Notes: generated by a model from the letters alone, not told the origin. Shown: positions 1 through 7,431, counted from the stretch's first letter. The stretch: 19,149 nucleotides of DNA from Candidatus Bathyarchaeota archaeon (GCA_026394315.1 JAPKYM010000290.1:1-19149), one strand, 5' to 3'. Made by a program: numbers and translations.

Positions 1-179
1 TTTCCAATTCCAATTGGATGGACATTTTCGCGTCGATTATTTCTGGCTATGATGACGGTTCCTTCAGCCATTCGTTGACATATCGTTGAAGGCAGCTCAT
101 CTTCATCCTTGGCTACTGTACGCATTTCTTCTGTTATTTGTCCCTTCTTCGCAAATCCTATCTGGGTTGCCAAATTCAT
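1..179 (-). CDS. thiC: Phosphomethylpyrimidine synthase ThiC, N-terminal part (runs off the left edge)
   Basis: The minus strand from 179 down to 1 is an open frame of 59 codons starting ATG. It matches my memory of the ThiC N-terminus: an early 'GQITEEMRTVAKDE' stretch, then 'AEGTVIIARN' and 'PIGIGK' at the edge. ThiC is a radical-SAM enzyme that converts aminoimidazole ribotide to the HMP pyrimidine of thiamin. The catalytic C-terminal Cys motif lies outside the window. A GGAG-type ribosome binding site sits about 9 nt before the ATG. The gene follows a TPP riboswitch, which independently supports a thiamin role. Only the first fifth or less of the protein is visible, so completeness cannot be judged. 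Confidence 0.87.
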   Translation of the reverse strand, partial: MNLATQIGFAKKGQITEEMRTVAKDEDELPSTICQRMAEGTVIIARNNRRENVHPIGIG

Positions 180-251
180 TTATCGCTCCAACCCAAGAAA
201 AGCCGAGTTAGATCTGAGTTAGAGTGCACCAAATCAGGAATTCAGTACACA

Positions 252-338
252 CCCCCTCCGCCAGCATTATCTTAATAAGGTTCTAGGGTCGACGGTTCAC
301 CAGACCGCCCTCTCAACCAGCTAACCAGCTCCCCTGGC
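252..338 (-). promoter_or_regulatory. TPP (THI-box) riboswitch controlling thiC
   Basis: Read on the minus strand, the segment carries the TPP aptamer blocks in order: GGGGAGC (334-328), TTGAGAGGG (316-308), GACCCTAGAACCT (290-278), then ATAATGC followed by GGCGGAGGGGG near 268-252. These correspond to the conserved CUGAGA and ACCCU-GAACCUGAU pyrimidine-binding and P4/P5 regions. The CUGAUC part is altered to CTTATT. It lies about 70 nt upstream of the thiC ATG. No poly-U terminator is obvious between it and the gene, so control of translation is the more likely mode (inference). Confidence 0.9.
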
Positions 339-369
339 GCTTGCTTGTCTGAAATCGACAATACTCCGG

Positions 370-379
370 AATTTAAAGT
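370..379. promoter_or_regulatory. Shared TATA box between thiC leader (minus) and small ORF (plus)
   Basis: AATTTAAAGT reads as a TATA-like element on both strands. A start about 26 nt downstream on the minus strand falls near 345, just before the riboswitch. The same spacing on the plus strand falls near 402, at the ATG of the small ORF at 404. No other good TATA box is visible for the riboswitch transcript. Inferred from spacing only. Confidence 0.45.
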
Positions 380-403
380 CTTTTGTATAGACCTGCATAA
401 CAC

Positions 404-538
404 ATGTCCAAAGTACATCTAAAGGTCTCGCAACAAAACAAGGAGCTGGAAGAACTTCATATCGGCGTTTCCTACTTCAAGACTTGGGAACCAAACCTAG
501 CCCTCGAATGGGCCAGAACAGTATCAGGCCCTCGTTAA
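404..538 (+). CDS. Small hypothetical protein, 44 aa
   Basis: An ATG-started frame of 44 codons ends in TAA. The product is hydrophilic, with a Glu/Lys-rich start (QQNKELEELH) and an aromatic middle (SYFKTWEPNLALEW). I do not recognise a family. In its favour are amino acid composition typical of a real protein and a TATA-like element about 26 nt before the ATG, which would give a nearly leaderless transcript. Against it are its size and the lack of a known homologue. It could also be a remnant of a longer gene. Confidence 0.3.
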   Translation: MSKVHLKVSQQNKELEELHIGVSYFKTWEPNLALEWARTVSGPR

Positions 539-581
539 GTCAATCATAAACTCTGCTCCCGAGCCTATTTAACCGCACGCT

Positions 582-591
582 AGCGCGCGCT
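582..591. repeat. AGCGCGCGCT palindrome, copy 1
   Basis: Exact ten-base palindrome, preceded by GCT as GCTAGCGCGCGCTT, in the non-coding stretch between the small ORF and the CDF-domain gene. Confidence 0.7.
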
Positions 592-819
592 TATACTGTT
601 CGTTCCACTAGCTCATGTGTTATTGATGTATGTCCCAGCGATTCAATTGTTTCTGGCAGTTCGCTTAGGTATTGATCTCGAACTTATTACACTTACATGG
701 ATCGATTGGATTATTGCTTTCGCTCTTGGATTGACTCCTATCGCGTTATTGGAGGCTTGCAAATATTGGGTGCGCAAGAAAAGATCCCACTTTTAGTCTT
801 GTTGGAATCTTCTGAGGTC

Positions 820-829
820 AGCGCGCGCT
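820..829. repeat. AGCGCGCGCT palindrome, copy 2
   Basis: Second exact copy, 238 bp after the first and inside the doubtful frame at 697-1008, which weakens the case that this frame is a gene. Confidence 0.7.
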
Positions 830-1077
830 CTCGGATTCTGAGCCTCTTGCGAGAAGGAGTACAAAGGGTTTGCTTAGAGAGATGCAAATACCATCGGCTT
901 GGTATGTGCCCACAAGCGAGATATATCCTCATGCGTCATGATAAGCGCTCGCTACACCATTTCCCCATGTTCTCAGTTTTAAGAGACTGTTCTATTGAAT
1001 CTCTTTGAGGATCTTACCCGCGTGAAACGTTTTAATGTTCAATTGAAGCTTTCTTAGAGTTCAGGCAGGTGTGATAG

Positions 1078-1848
1078 TTGCCTCTTCCGTTAGTGGAACG
1101 TTCAGAGAAAGAGATCGCGCGTATGATCAAGAAGCGAGTTGATGCCGTTAAGGATGTGAGGGGGTCCCATCAGATAACCGTGCGTATGTCTGGTAAGCGA
1201 TTTGATATTGACATGCATTTGTTGCTTGACAGCAACTTAAGGTTTGAGGACGTTCACAAGATAGCATCAGATGTTGAACGAGAAGTGAAGAAAGTTCTGC
1301 CCAACGCAAGAGTAACAGTGCATACTGAACCATTGGGAAGCGACAAACATGACTTGGGAACAATCGTGAAGGAAATCGCGGAAAAAGTCCCCGGCTCCAG
1401 AGGTGTCCATGACGTTCACATACAGAAAATCGGTGGAAAACTGTGTCTTGACCTCCATCTAGAGGTGAGTGCAAACTCAACTTTGAAGCAGGCGCATGAT
1501 ATCTCTGATGAGGTAGAGAGAATGCTAAAAGTAGGTGACTTGAATCTTTCAGAGATCACGATTCATATCGAAACTGCTTCGGATATGATTTCTAACGAAT
1601 TGAAAGGGGATGGAAATGAATTGAAGTGGTACATTGAACATGCCGCAGAACACTTTCCGCAGATTAAGGCCATAAGCGAAGTTGAAATGCGTAAGATCGG
1701 CGACAAGATGCACGTAGTCATTCAATGCCTCTTTGAACGAAACATTGCTATGAAGGAGGCTCATGAGGTCTCAAGCCATCTCGAAAATATGATCAGAAAC
1801 GCGTTTCCAGAAGTCGACAGAATTGACATTCACGAAGAACCTGCCTGA
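1078..1848 (+). CDS. Soluble protein of three tandem CDF-type cytosolic (ZT_dimer) domains
   Basis: 256 aa, TTG start with a GGTG ribosome binding site about 6 nt upstream. The protein has no membrane segment. It consists of three repeats resembling the C-terminal cytosolic domain of cation diffusion facilitators such as YiiP: about residues 6-86, 90-167 and 178-256. Each repeat has an alpha-beta-beta-alpha-beta pattern with an alternating mid strand (IDMHLLL, LDLHLEV, VVIQCLF), a helix starting VH/AH (H60, H140, H229), and a closing strand with VHTEP, IHIET or IHEEP (H82, H163, H252). In YiiP the equivalent HxD/E site and neighbouring histidines bind Zn2+ at the dimer interface. Domain 2 keeps the most histidines (H111, H114, H127, H140, H163); domain 3 lacks the first ones. 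With no transporter part, a role as metal sensor, buffer or chaperone is inferred. It lies just upstream of an mgtA-type gene, with a T8 tract between them. Confidence 0.82.
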   Translation: MPLPLVERSEKEIARMIKKRVDAVKDVRGSHQITVRMSGKRFDIDMHLLLDSNLRFEDVHKIASDVEREVKKVLPNARVTVHTEPLGSDKHDLGTIVKEIAEKVPGSRGVHDVHIQKIGGKLCLDLHLEVSANSTLKQAHDISDEVERMLKVGDLNLSEITIHIETASDMISNELKGDGNELKWYIEHAAEHFPQIKAISEVEMRKIGDKMHVVIQCLFERNIAMKEAHEVSSHLENMIRNAFPEVDRIDIHEEPA

Positions 1849-1857
1849 AAGTCTCGG

Positions 1858-1865
1858 TTTTTTTT
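1858..1865 (+). terminator. T8 tract after the CDF-domain gene
   Basis: Eight consecutive T residues begin ten bases after the TGA stop. Archaeal termination commonly uses such U-runs without a hairpin, so this probably separates the CDF-domain transcript from the ATPase gene. Confidence 0.6.
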
Positions 1866-1909
1866 GTTACAATGACAACACAAATCCTATATCCTTCTCA
1901 CATGGCTAG

Positions 1910-4509
1910 GTGACGGAAAGTATTGAGGCGGATGCAATACTACGACGGAGACAAAAGAGAGAGGACCGGGCAAAGACTATTGGTCCATTCGTCCGACAGA
2001 AGTATATCGCTTACTCGAAAGTGGAGAACAGGGCCTAACTGAGAAAGAAGCCGAACGCCGATTAAAGACATACGGTCCTAACGAACTGCCCAGACACGTT
2101 TTCAGCGGAACCAAAGTGCTTCTTAGGCAGTTCAAGAATCCCATATTTGCTATTCTAGTGGCATGCGCCGTTGTGGCAGGTTTCTTCCAGCAGCCAGAGC
2201 AGGCAGTAGTCATCCTCTCGATGATCGCCATCGCAGTTGTCTTAGGTTTCTTCAATGAGTACAAAGCAGAGAAAATTGTTGAAGACCTGCGGCGAAAAGT
2301 ATCTATCAGAGCGGTGGTGACAAGAGACGGAAAGTCTAGGGAAATAGGCTCAAGAGAAGTGGTTCCCGGAGACGTAGTTTCAGTCTATGTAGGTGACATC
2401 GTTCCTGCTGACATGAGAATTGTGGAATCTAAAGACCTACAGGCCAATGAATCGACACTTACTGGCGAATCGTTTCCGGTTGAAAAATCTCCTAACAGTC
2501 TGGATCTTCAGCAACCCACCCCTATGCAACTGATAAACTATCTATTCATGGGTACAGTGATCGCATACGGAAGTGGCAAGGGCGTAGTGCTTTGCACTGG
2601 TCGAAACACGGAATTCGGGTCCATATCGAGAAGTCTGATTCGGTCGCATCCGGAGACGGAGTTCCAAAAAGGAGTGAAAAGCTATGGGACGATGCTTCTC
2701 ACTCTGACCATGGCGCTCACGATCGGAATATTTGGGGTGAACGCAGCCCTCGGTCACCCAATAATTGATTCCCTGCTGTTTTCTCTTGCAGTCGCGGTAG
2801 GATTAGTCCCAGAATTGATGCCTGCCATTGTTACGATCAGCCTCTCCCAAGGCGCCAGGAGAATGGCGAAAGTAAAGACCGTTGTGAAACGTTTAGTATC
2901 GATCGAAGACTTCGGCAACATGAACATTCTCTGCGCAGATAAGACTGGAACTATGACCGAAGGACAGATAGTTCTCAAAGAATATTGCTCGCTCAGCGAC
3001 GAAAAAGATCCAAGGATCCTATCTTACTCACTCCTCTGCAACGCCGCTGTTGTTGGAGAGAGAATCACCGGCAACCCAATGGACGTTGCGATATGGGAGT
3101 ATGCGAAAGAAAATGGAATCCAAGATGCTATTGAATCATATGTGCAGGTAGACGAAATTCCTTTCGATTATCAACGAAGAATCATGTCAACAGTGGTCAA
3201 CAAAGAGCAGAAGTTGACACTAATCTCCAAGGGCGCTCCTGAATCGATTGTGGAAAAATGCAAACAGGTTGAGGGAAGAACAGAGTCGCTGGATTCCATT
3301 TTAGAATCGATAAACAATAAGATGACCGACCTTGCCAGTGCAGGCTACCGCACCCTTGCTGTTGCGTACCGAACGGTAGACAATAAAGACTCGTATTCAG
3401 TTGAAGATGAGTCGAATCTGACACTCCTCGGCTTCCTAATATTCACCGATCCACCAAAGAAGGACGCTCACGAGGCGATCGCCAAACTCAGAGAGATGGG
3501 CGTTAATGTAAAAATACTGACAGGAGACACCGAGCTTGTGGCAGCAAAGATATGCAAGGACATTAAAGTTCCTGTCAAGAAGGTTATCCGTGGTTCAGAA
3601 CTCTCCCAGATGAGTTCAGTTGAAATCAGAAAAGCAGTGGAAGAGGCCGATATTTTCGCACTTGTTACTCCGGAACAGAAACTTGACATCATGAAAGCCC
3701 TAAGGGAAAACGGACATGTGGTCGGCTTCTTGGGTGATGGTGTCAATGATGCCCCTGCACTCTATGAGGCTGATGTGGGTATTTAGGTAGACTCTGCGGT
3801 GGACGTATCGAAGGACGCCGCAGATATCGTACTTCTAGAGAAAGATTTGCTCGTCCTGGCTAATGGAATAGAGGAAGGGCGCAAGATCTTTGGTAACACT
3901 ACGAAGTACATTTTGATGGGAACAAGCTCAAACTTCGGAAATATGTTCAGCGCCGCCGCTGCATCGATCTTTCTACCGTTTCTACCGATGTTGCCGATGC
4001 AGATACTGTTCATGAATCTGCTTTATGACATAGCGAATATGACATTACCAACTGACAATGTTGATGAGGAGTTCACTAAGTGGCCCCAACGCTGGGACAT
4101 AGGGTTCATAAGAAAATTCACATTGTTCTTCGGTCCGTTTAGTTCTCTGTACGACTTTCTAACCTTCGGAATCATGTTGTTCGTATTCAATGCGTCCACT
4201 CTGGAGCGTGCGGCGCTCTTTCAAACGGGATGGTTCGTAGAGTCATTCTGGACCGAAGTCTTGATAATGTTTGTAATTAGGACTAGGAGGATACCATTTG
4301 TAACGAGCCGTCCGGGAAAATGGCTGACTGTTCTTACTCTCTCCTGTGTCGCGTTTGGAACTATACTGCCCTTCACGATTTTCGGCAGCTTTATGGGGTT
4401 CACACCGTTGCCAACTGAATACTGGATCCTACTAATACTCATGGTCGCCACGTATCTGTTTCTAGTAGATGCAGGTAAAGTCTTCTACTACAAGATTTGT
4501 GGACTTTGA
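1910..4509 (+). pseudogene. mgtA: MgtA-type Mg2+-transporting P-type ATPase, interrupted
   Basis: The product aligns from memory along its length with P3B-type MgtA ATPases. Visible motifs are TGES (2461-2472), the phosphorylation motif DKTGT (2938-2952), GDGVNDAP (3733-3756), and a C-terminal membrane region with TSSNFGNMFS, LPMLPMQILFMNLLYDI and LFQTGWFVES. Two lesions break it. First, the conserved N-terminus (YWSIRPTEVYRLL... GPNELP) is in the main frame, which has a stop at 1924 and no start codon before it. A start at GTG 1910 gives MTESIEADAI in the +1 frame, so one base appears lost between about 1925 and 1980. Second, TAG at 3784 replaces the Ser expected in ADVGI-S-VDSAVD, a one-base change from TCG; the frame continues unchanged to 4509. 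The truncated product would lack the last membrane helices. Everything else is well conserved, so the decay is recent, or one or both lesions are assembly errors. Confidence 0.85.
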
Positions 4510-4524
4510 GGGTGAGAATTGTCT

Positions 4525-4884
4525 ATGACTGTGGATCTCAGATTATTCGATTGGTGGGTGATTAGTATCAGTTGGAGTATAGTATTCATGTCCTTGGCCG
4601 GCATCTACATTTACGCAGACAGCAAGAAGAAAAATGCTAAGATGAAAAACAGGCACCACGTGAAGACCCGTCCTCTCACTGTTGTAAAGGACTTCGTCTT
4701 TGTCTGGGTCCTTTTTGCTCTTCTCATTCTCTACATAGTCTCCATAAACATAGGTTCTTCCATGCTCTTCGCTGTTGGAAACATCTTCACCGAAGCAGCA
4801 CTAATCATTTACGCGGTGAAGAACAGAACTGGCAAACGGCCGGCCGCGGATGCAAGATATGTTAAGAAGTACTCTTACCGTTGA
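4525..4884 (+). CDS. Small membrane protein with three predicted helices, unknown function
   Basis: 119 aa from ATG 4525, with GGTGAG about 8 nt upstream. A TTG at 4519 is possible but sits only 2 nt from that site. Hydrophobic stretches lie near residues 10-30, 55-75 and 78-97, separated by a very basic loop (KKKNAKMKNRHHVK) and ending in a basic tail. I recognise no family. It begins 15 nt after the mgtA stop on the same strand, so it is probably co-transcribed with mgtA and may have been an accessory to the pump; that link rests on position only. Confidence 0.62.
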   Translation: MTVDLRLFDWWVISISWSIVFMSLAGIYIYADSKKKNAKMKNRHHVKTRPLTVVKDFVFVWVLFALLILYIVSINIGSSMLFAVGNIFTEAALIIYAVKNRTGKRPAADARYVKKYSYR

Positions 4885-5043
4885 ATGCTGTTCATATGTA
4901 CGTACGTTAAGATGGGTTAAGGTCTTGCTAGATTAAGCAGATCCAGAGCACAGGATGGAGGTCATTGAAGTGCTTAGCGAGCTCATTCTAACATTCTTTG
5001 TGGATGCTGCCTATTCATGGTTTAGGATGTCCGTAGCTCTCGT

Positions 5044-5053
5044 AGCGCGCGCT
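5044..5053. repeat. AGCGCGCGCT palindrome, copy 3
   Basis: Exact copy 31 bp to the left of the tRNA-derived repeat at 5084. Confidence 0.7.
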
Positions 5054-5083
5054 TTGCCATCAATTGAAATCTTCTGCGTGCGT

Positions 5084-5123
5084 ATGGTGCGGGGAGTGGG
5101 ATTCGCGCACCAGTTTACCAGTA
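5084..5123 (+). repeat. tRNA-Leu 3'-end fragment, type A copy 1 (possible att remnant)
   Basis: The first 22 bases, through ATTCG, match the 3' part of tRNA-Leu(CAA) at 8776-8797 with one mismatch, in the same orientation: encoded CCA, discriminator, acceptor 3' strand, T-stem and half of the T-loop. It then continues CGCACCAGTTTACCAGTA, shared with the copy at 7339 but not with the tRNA. TGGTGCG and CGCACCA inside it can form a 7-bp stem. Confidence 0.65.
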
Positions 5124-5146
5124 AAACCAAGGAAGAGATTGGTCTC

Positions 5147-5156
5147 AGCGCGCGCT
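5147..5156. repeat. AGCGCGCGCT palindrome, copy 4
   Basis: Exact copy 23 bp to the right of the tRNA-derived repeat, so that repeat is bracketed by two palindromes 103 bp apart. Confidence 0.7.
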
Positions 5157-5214
5157 AAAACGATTCAATATGAAAATGTTGGCATCTTCGAACTTGTTTT
5201 GAATCACTACTTCA

Positions 5215-5285
5215 GATTTGTGGGGTGCTGGCTACGCCTGACTCCCCGCTGAGCATACCTGTGCCTACTCGAGTTAGTGAATAGG
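5215..5285 (+). repeat. 71-bp direct repeat, copy 1
   Basis: Identical base for base, as read here, to 5973-6043, 758 bp away; homology continues a few bases beyond with one mismatch. It contains a possible hairpin (GGGG...GGC TAC GCC...CCCC) and a CTCGAG site. The two copies bracket the RelBE-like pair. Confidence 0.85.
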
Positions 5286-5379
5286 TTAGTCTGTTTGCTA
5301 GTTTTGCTGGCACGCCATCTTATCAGAGAGGGAAATGATGACAATTGAAGTGGCACATCTCATCTTCAAAATACTATAA

Positions 5380-5388
5380 CTTTTATTA
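5380..5388 (+). promoter_or_regulatory. TATA box of the RelBE-like operon
   Basis: CTTTTATTA, centred about 38 nt before the antitoxin ATG, predicts a start near 5410 and a short leader. Confidence 0.45.
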
Positions 5389-5421
5389 GCTCGTCCTAGT
5401 TTCTTCTGTTGGGTACAGCTG

Positions 5422-5625
5422 ATGGCTATTTCAAAAACTGAACTTCACAAGGTAATCACAAAGCTCGACGATGTAAAAATTGAGCTTCTACGCCTGCGAG
5501 CCGAACTCCTTCCTGAGGAGCTACCCACTTCAACAGAAAGGAAGAAGATTATTCAAGGCCGCAGGCAGATTGAAAGAGGACAAGCTGCAACATTAGCCCA
5601 ACTCCGAAAAGAATTCGGTGTGTAG
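5422..5625 (+). CDS. Antitoxin of a RelBE/ParDE-like pair
   Basis: 67 aa, ATG start. A helical N-terminal half (TELHKVITKLDDVKIELLRLRAELLPEE) is followed by IIQGRRQIERGQAATLAQL, a pattern common in small antitoxins encoded next to RelE-type toxins. Such antitoxins bind and neutralise the toxin through their C-terminus and repress their own operon. It ends a few bases before the conserved beginning of the toxin, which is the usual gene order. The assignment rests on size, order and composition rather than on a distinctive motif. Confidence 0.68.
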   Translation: MAISKTELHKVITKLDDVKIELLRLRAELLPEELPTSTERKKIIQGRRQIERGQAATLAQLRKEFGV

Positions 5626-5630
5626 TTCTT

Positions 5631-5894
5631 CTGTTTGAACTGATCATCTCAAATCGAGCGAGAAAGTCACTCAGGCGGATGCCCAACCATTACGCTCATA
5701 AAGTAATTCTAGCCTTTGAAGCACTAGCGCAGAATCCCGCCCCTACTCCTGAATATCAAGTGAAAAAACTACGCGGGTTGAAGGATACGTACAGAATACG
5801 GATAGGGGACATCCGGATTGAATATGGAGTAAAGTGGGAATCTAGACGAATCAACATTTTCGCCGTTGAGTTCAGAGCTCGAGCATATAGATGA
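5631..5894 (+). CDS. RelE-like mRNA-interferase toxin, start codon uncertain
   Basis: The frame matches the RelE/ParE plasmid-stabilisation fold. It has an N-terminal strand FELIISNRARKSLRRM, then helices, KKLRGLKDTYRIRIGDIRIEY, and the closing strand INIFAVEFRARAYR. The basic residues of the KLRG-x-YRIRIGDxRIEY core that contact RNA in the family are present. The only ATG, at 5679, would remove the first conserved strand and helix. No ATG, GTG or TTG exists upstream in frame before the antitoxin stop region. CTG at 5631, about 10 nt after a GGTG, gives 87 aa, a normal family length. Either CTG is used or the original start has mutated. It follows the antitoxin by 5 nt. Confidence 0.75.
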   Translation: MFELIISNRARKSLRRMPNHYAHKVILAFEALAQNPAPTPEYQVKKLRGLKDTYRIRIGDIRIEYGVKWESRRINIFAVEFRARAYR

Positions 5895-5972
5895 AGAAAG
5901 TGCCGGACTCACGTGTTTGGTGATGACACGCAAATGTTGACACCTACTATCTTGTCTTGATTCTGGACGTCT

Positions 5973-6043
5973 GATTTGTGGGGTGCTGGCTACGCCTGAC
6001 TCCCCGCTGAGCATACCTGTGCCTACTCGAGTTAGTGAATAGG
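5973..6043 (+). repeat. 71-bp direct repeat, copy 2
   Basis: Second copy of 5215-5285. Its right end runs into the open frame of the IS110-like transposase remnant, so the repeat may derive from that element. The RelBE-like pair lies between the copies. Confidence 0.85.
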
Positions 6044-6496
6044 CTAGAGAGCCTAGAAGAATCAATAGATACCCTCACAGTTAAGCTTGCCAAGCCATTC
6101 ATAATCCAGACGTGAAGTTACTGATGGGCTTCACAGGCATCGACTACTACGGCGCAATGCTTCTAGTCAGCGAGATAGGCCCCATCACCCGGTTCCCATC
6201 CCCAAAGAAACTCGGCTCATACGCTGGGCTCGCTCCTGGAAAGACAATCCGCAGAACACACAATCCATGGTAGAATAACCAGTGACAGCAACAAATACAT
6301 CCGCTGGATCCTCATCGAAGCCGCACAACACGCATCACGCTTCGACCCGAAGCTAAGAGACTTCTACCTCCGAGTTGCAGCAAGACGCGGATACCAGAAA
6401 GCCATAACAGCTGTAACCCGCAAGATGTTCGTCTCCATCTACCACGTACTCAAACGACAGGAAGAATACCACGGCCAACGCAATGAACTGCTCTAA
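6011..6496 (+). pseudogene. IS110-family transposase, C-terminal remnant with frameshifts
   Basis: Translation in pieces gives the C-terminal Transposase_20 region of IS110/IS116 enzymes. A coiled-coil-like lead (LELVNRLESLEESIDTL) is followed by GFTGIDYYGAMLLVSEIGPITRF, KLGSYAGLAP, and then HGRITSDSNKYIRWILIEAAQHA and a basic C-terminus ending at TAA 6494. Frame changes occur near 6108-6121 and 6262-6270, where the first frame hits TAG at 6271. The N-terminal RuvC-like DEDD domain is missing, and a TGA lies just upstream at 6008. IS110 enzymes recombine DNA guided by a bridge RNA encoded in the element; no intact element is present here. Confidence 0.88.
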
Positions 6497-6596
6497 AGAA
6501 GAATAAAGCGCCTCCAACGTAGAGTGAATTCAACCCTTCAAGCAACATGAGACAACCAACACCCACAAAACAGAAACAGACAACAAAACATTTTCA

Positions 6597-6639
6597 ATGG
6601 TGCGGGGGGTTAGATGTCAATTCACGTTTTGAACCAACG
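6597..6639 (+). repeat. tRNA-Leu 3'-end fragment, type B copy 1
   Basis: It starts with ATGGTGCGGGGGGT, identical to the tRNA-Leu CCA, discriminator and acceptor end, and then diverges. It resembles 8672-8711 along about 40 bases (TCAATTCACGTTTTGAACCAAC against ACAATTCACGTTTAGAACCAAC in part). Confidence 0.6.
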
Positions 6640-6918
6640 CGCGCGCAGATTAGTGGGGGATGCTTTGAGATACAGTACTTTGTTGGAACCTAGAACTTCT
6701 ATCGATCTTTGCAGTAACTTATCTCTTGGGAGTTTCTCGAGATCTAGTAAGAACCTCTCTAATCAGTTTATAAGAGGTTTCGACAAGTCTTCTGCTAAGA
6801 AAATACTTCATGAGAAAGATACTCATCTCACAAAAGCTACTGTACAGATATAGTGGACAGCCGTCAACGCACATTTCTAGAGCGTCTTGGACTAGCGCGC
6901 GCCTAATCTGATTAATGT

Positions 6919-6956
6919 TAGCGCTAATTAGCGATTAATCGTTAATTAGCGCGCTA
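6919..6956. repeat. Imperfect palindrome rich in TTAATTAGCGC
   Basis: TAGCGCTAATTA is mirrored by TTAATTAGCGCGCTA around an ATTAATCG centre, with further GATTAATG-type motifs on both sides. It could form a cruciform or hairpin, or bind a dimeric protein. No function is assigned. Confidence 0.5.
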
Positions 6957-7233
6957 GCGTCTTGCAATATTCTTTCAGTTAACATGTCTTTGTATAACAT
7001 CTAATTGATGGGATTTCACTTTGGAACACGAGATCAACATAGACTCTTAGATTTTGTAAGAGGCTCGCGCGCGCTATTAATGTTTAATGATTAACGTTGA
7101 GTTCAACGCTGCTTGCTAATAATTTACATAAGCCCTACCCGGAAAAATTTACCTTGGCAATTTTACCTTAACTTTGTAATCTATTAGTTGCTAAGTTGCA
7201 GACACAAGACATAAAATGGAAAAAATTACAACA

Positions 7234-7300
7234 CCCACTTCAACGTTGAACAAAACCAGCATAACCACACCTCAACGTCTGAAAATGCCACCTCAACGTA
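7234..7300 (+). repeat. Three short CAACGT repeats
   Basis: CCCACTTCAACGT, CACACCTCAACGT and GCCACCTCAACGT, with CAACGT at 7241, 7273 and 7294. The spacing is irregular (32 and 21 bases), so these are only iteron-like. They lie in a 40-codon low-complexity frame that I do not accept as a gene. Confidence 0.4.
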
Positions 7301-7338
7301 CCCAAACAACCACGCTCCTTACCTATATCCCCTGGTGA

Positions 7339-7377
7339 ATGGTTCGGGGGTGGGATTCGCGCACCAATTTACCAGTA
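7339..7377 (+). repeat. tRNA-Leu 3'-end fragment, type A copy 2
   Basis: Nearly identical to 5084-5123 over its whole length, with two substitutions and one base missing, and in the same orientation. The part through GGGATTCG also matches the tRNA-Leu 3' end. Confidence 0.65.
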
Positions 7378-7431
7378 CATATAAGCTCCCACGGCCATGC
7401 TCAACAAGTGTTCTATAACTGAGGCAAATCA

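Larger units (their letters stand above)
539..1077. other. Non-coding stretch between small ORF and CDF-domain gene
   Basis: No convincing gene was found. A 103-codon frame at 697-1008 has unremarkable composition, no recognisable motif and no clear ribosome binding site, and contains one copy of the AGCGCGCGCT palindrome. Another copy lies at 582-591. The last 60 bases should hold the promoter of the downstream gene; TTTTAATG near 1030 is the only TATA-like candidate I see. Confidence 0.4.
4885..5421. other. Left flank of the accessory island, no gene seen
   Basis: This stretch holds a tRNA-derived repeat (5084-5123), two exact AGCGCGCGCT palindromes, the first 71-bp direct repeat and the promoter of the RelBE-like pair. 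Frames of 62-67 codons at 4955 and 5064 run through these repeats and have no recognisable content. Confidence 0.5.

Noticed and set aside
697..1008. 103-codon plus-strand frame
   Set aside because: No recognisable motif or clear ribosome binding site, and it contains the intergenic AGCGCGCGCT repeat.
3784..3786. TAG in mgtA as a pyrrolysine codon
   Set aside because: The family has Ser here, TCG to TAG is one base, uS7 and pyrH in the same window end in TAG, and a second lesion in mgtA favours decay or error.
4955..5158. 67-codon frame after the small membrane protein
   Set aside because: It runs through two GC palindromes and the tRNA-derived repeat, so it is read from non-coding DNA.
6614..6853. 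79-codon frame in the AT-rich island
   Set aside because: It starts inside a type B repeat, includes a GC-alternating block, and resembles no protein family.
7234..7300. CRISPR or true iteron array
   Set aside because: Repeats are only about 10 bases with uneven spacing; no CRISPR-like array was seen anywhere in the window.
7216..7338. 40-codon Thr/Gln-rich frame
   Set aside because: It is low complexity, produced by the CAACGT repeats.
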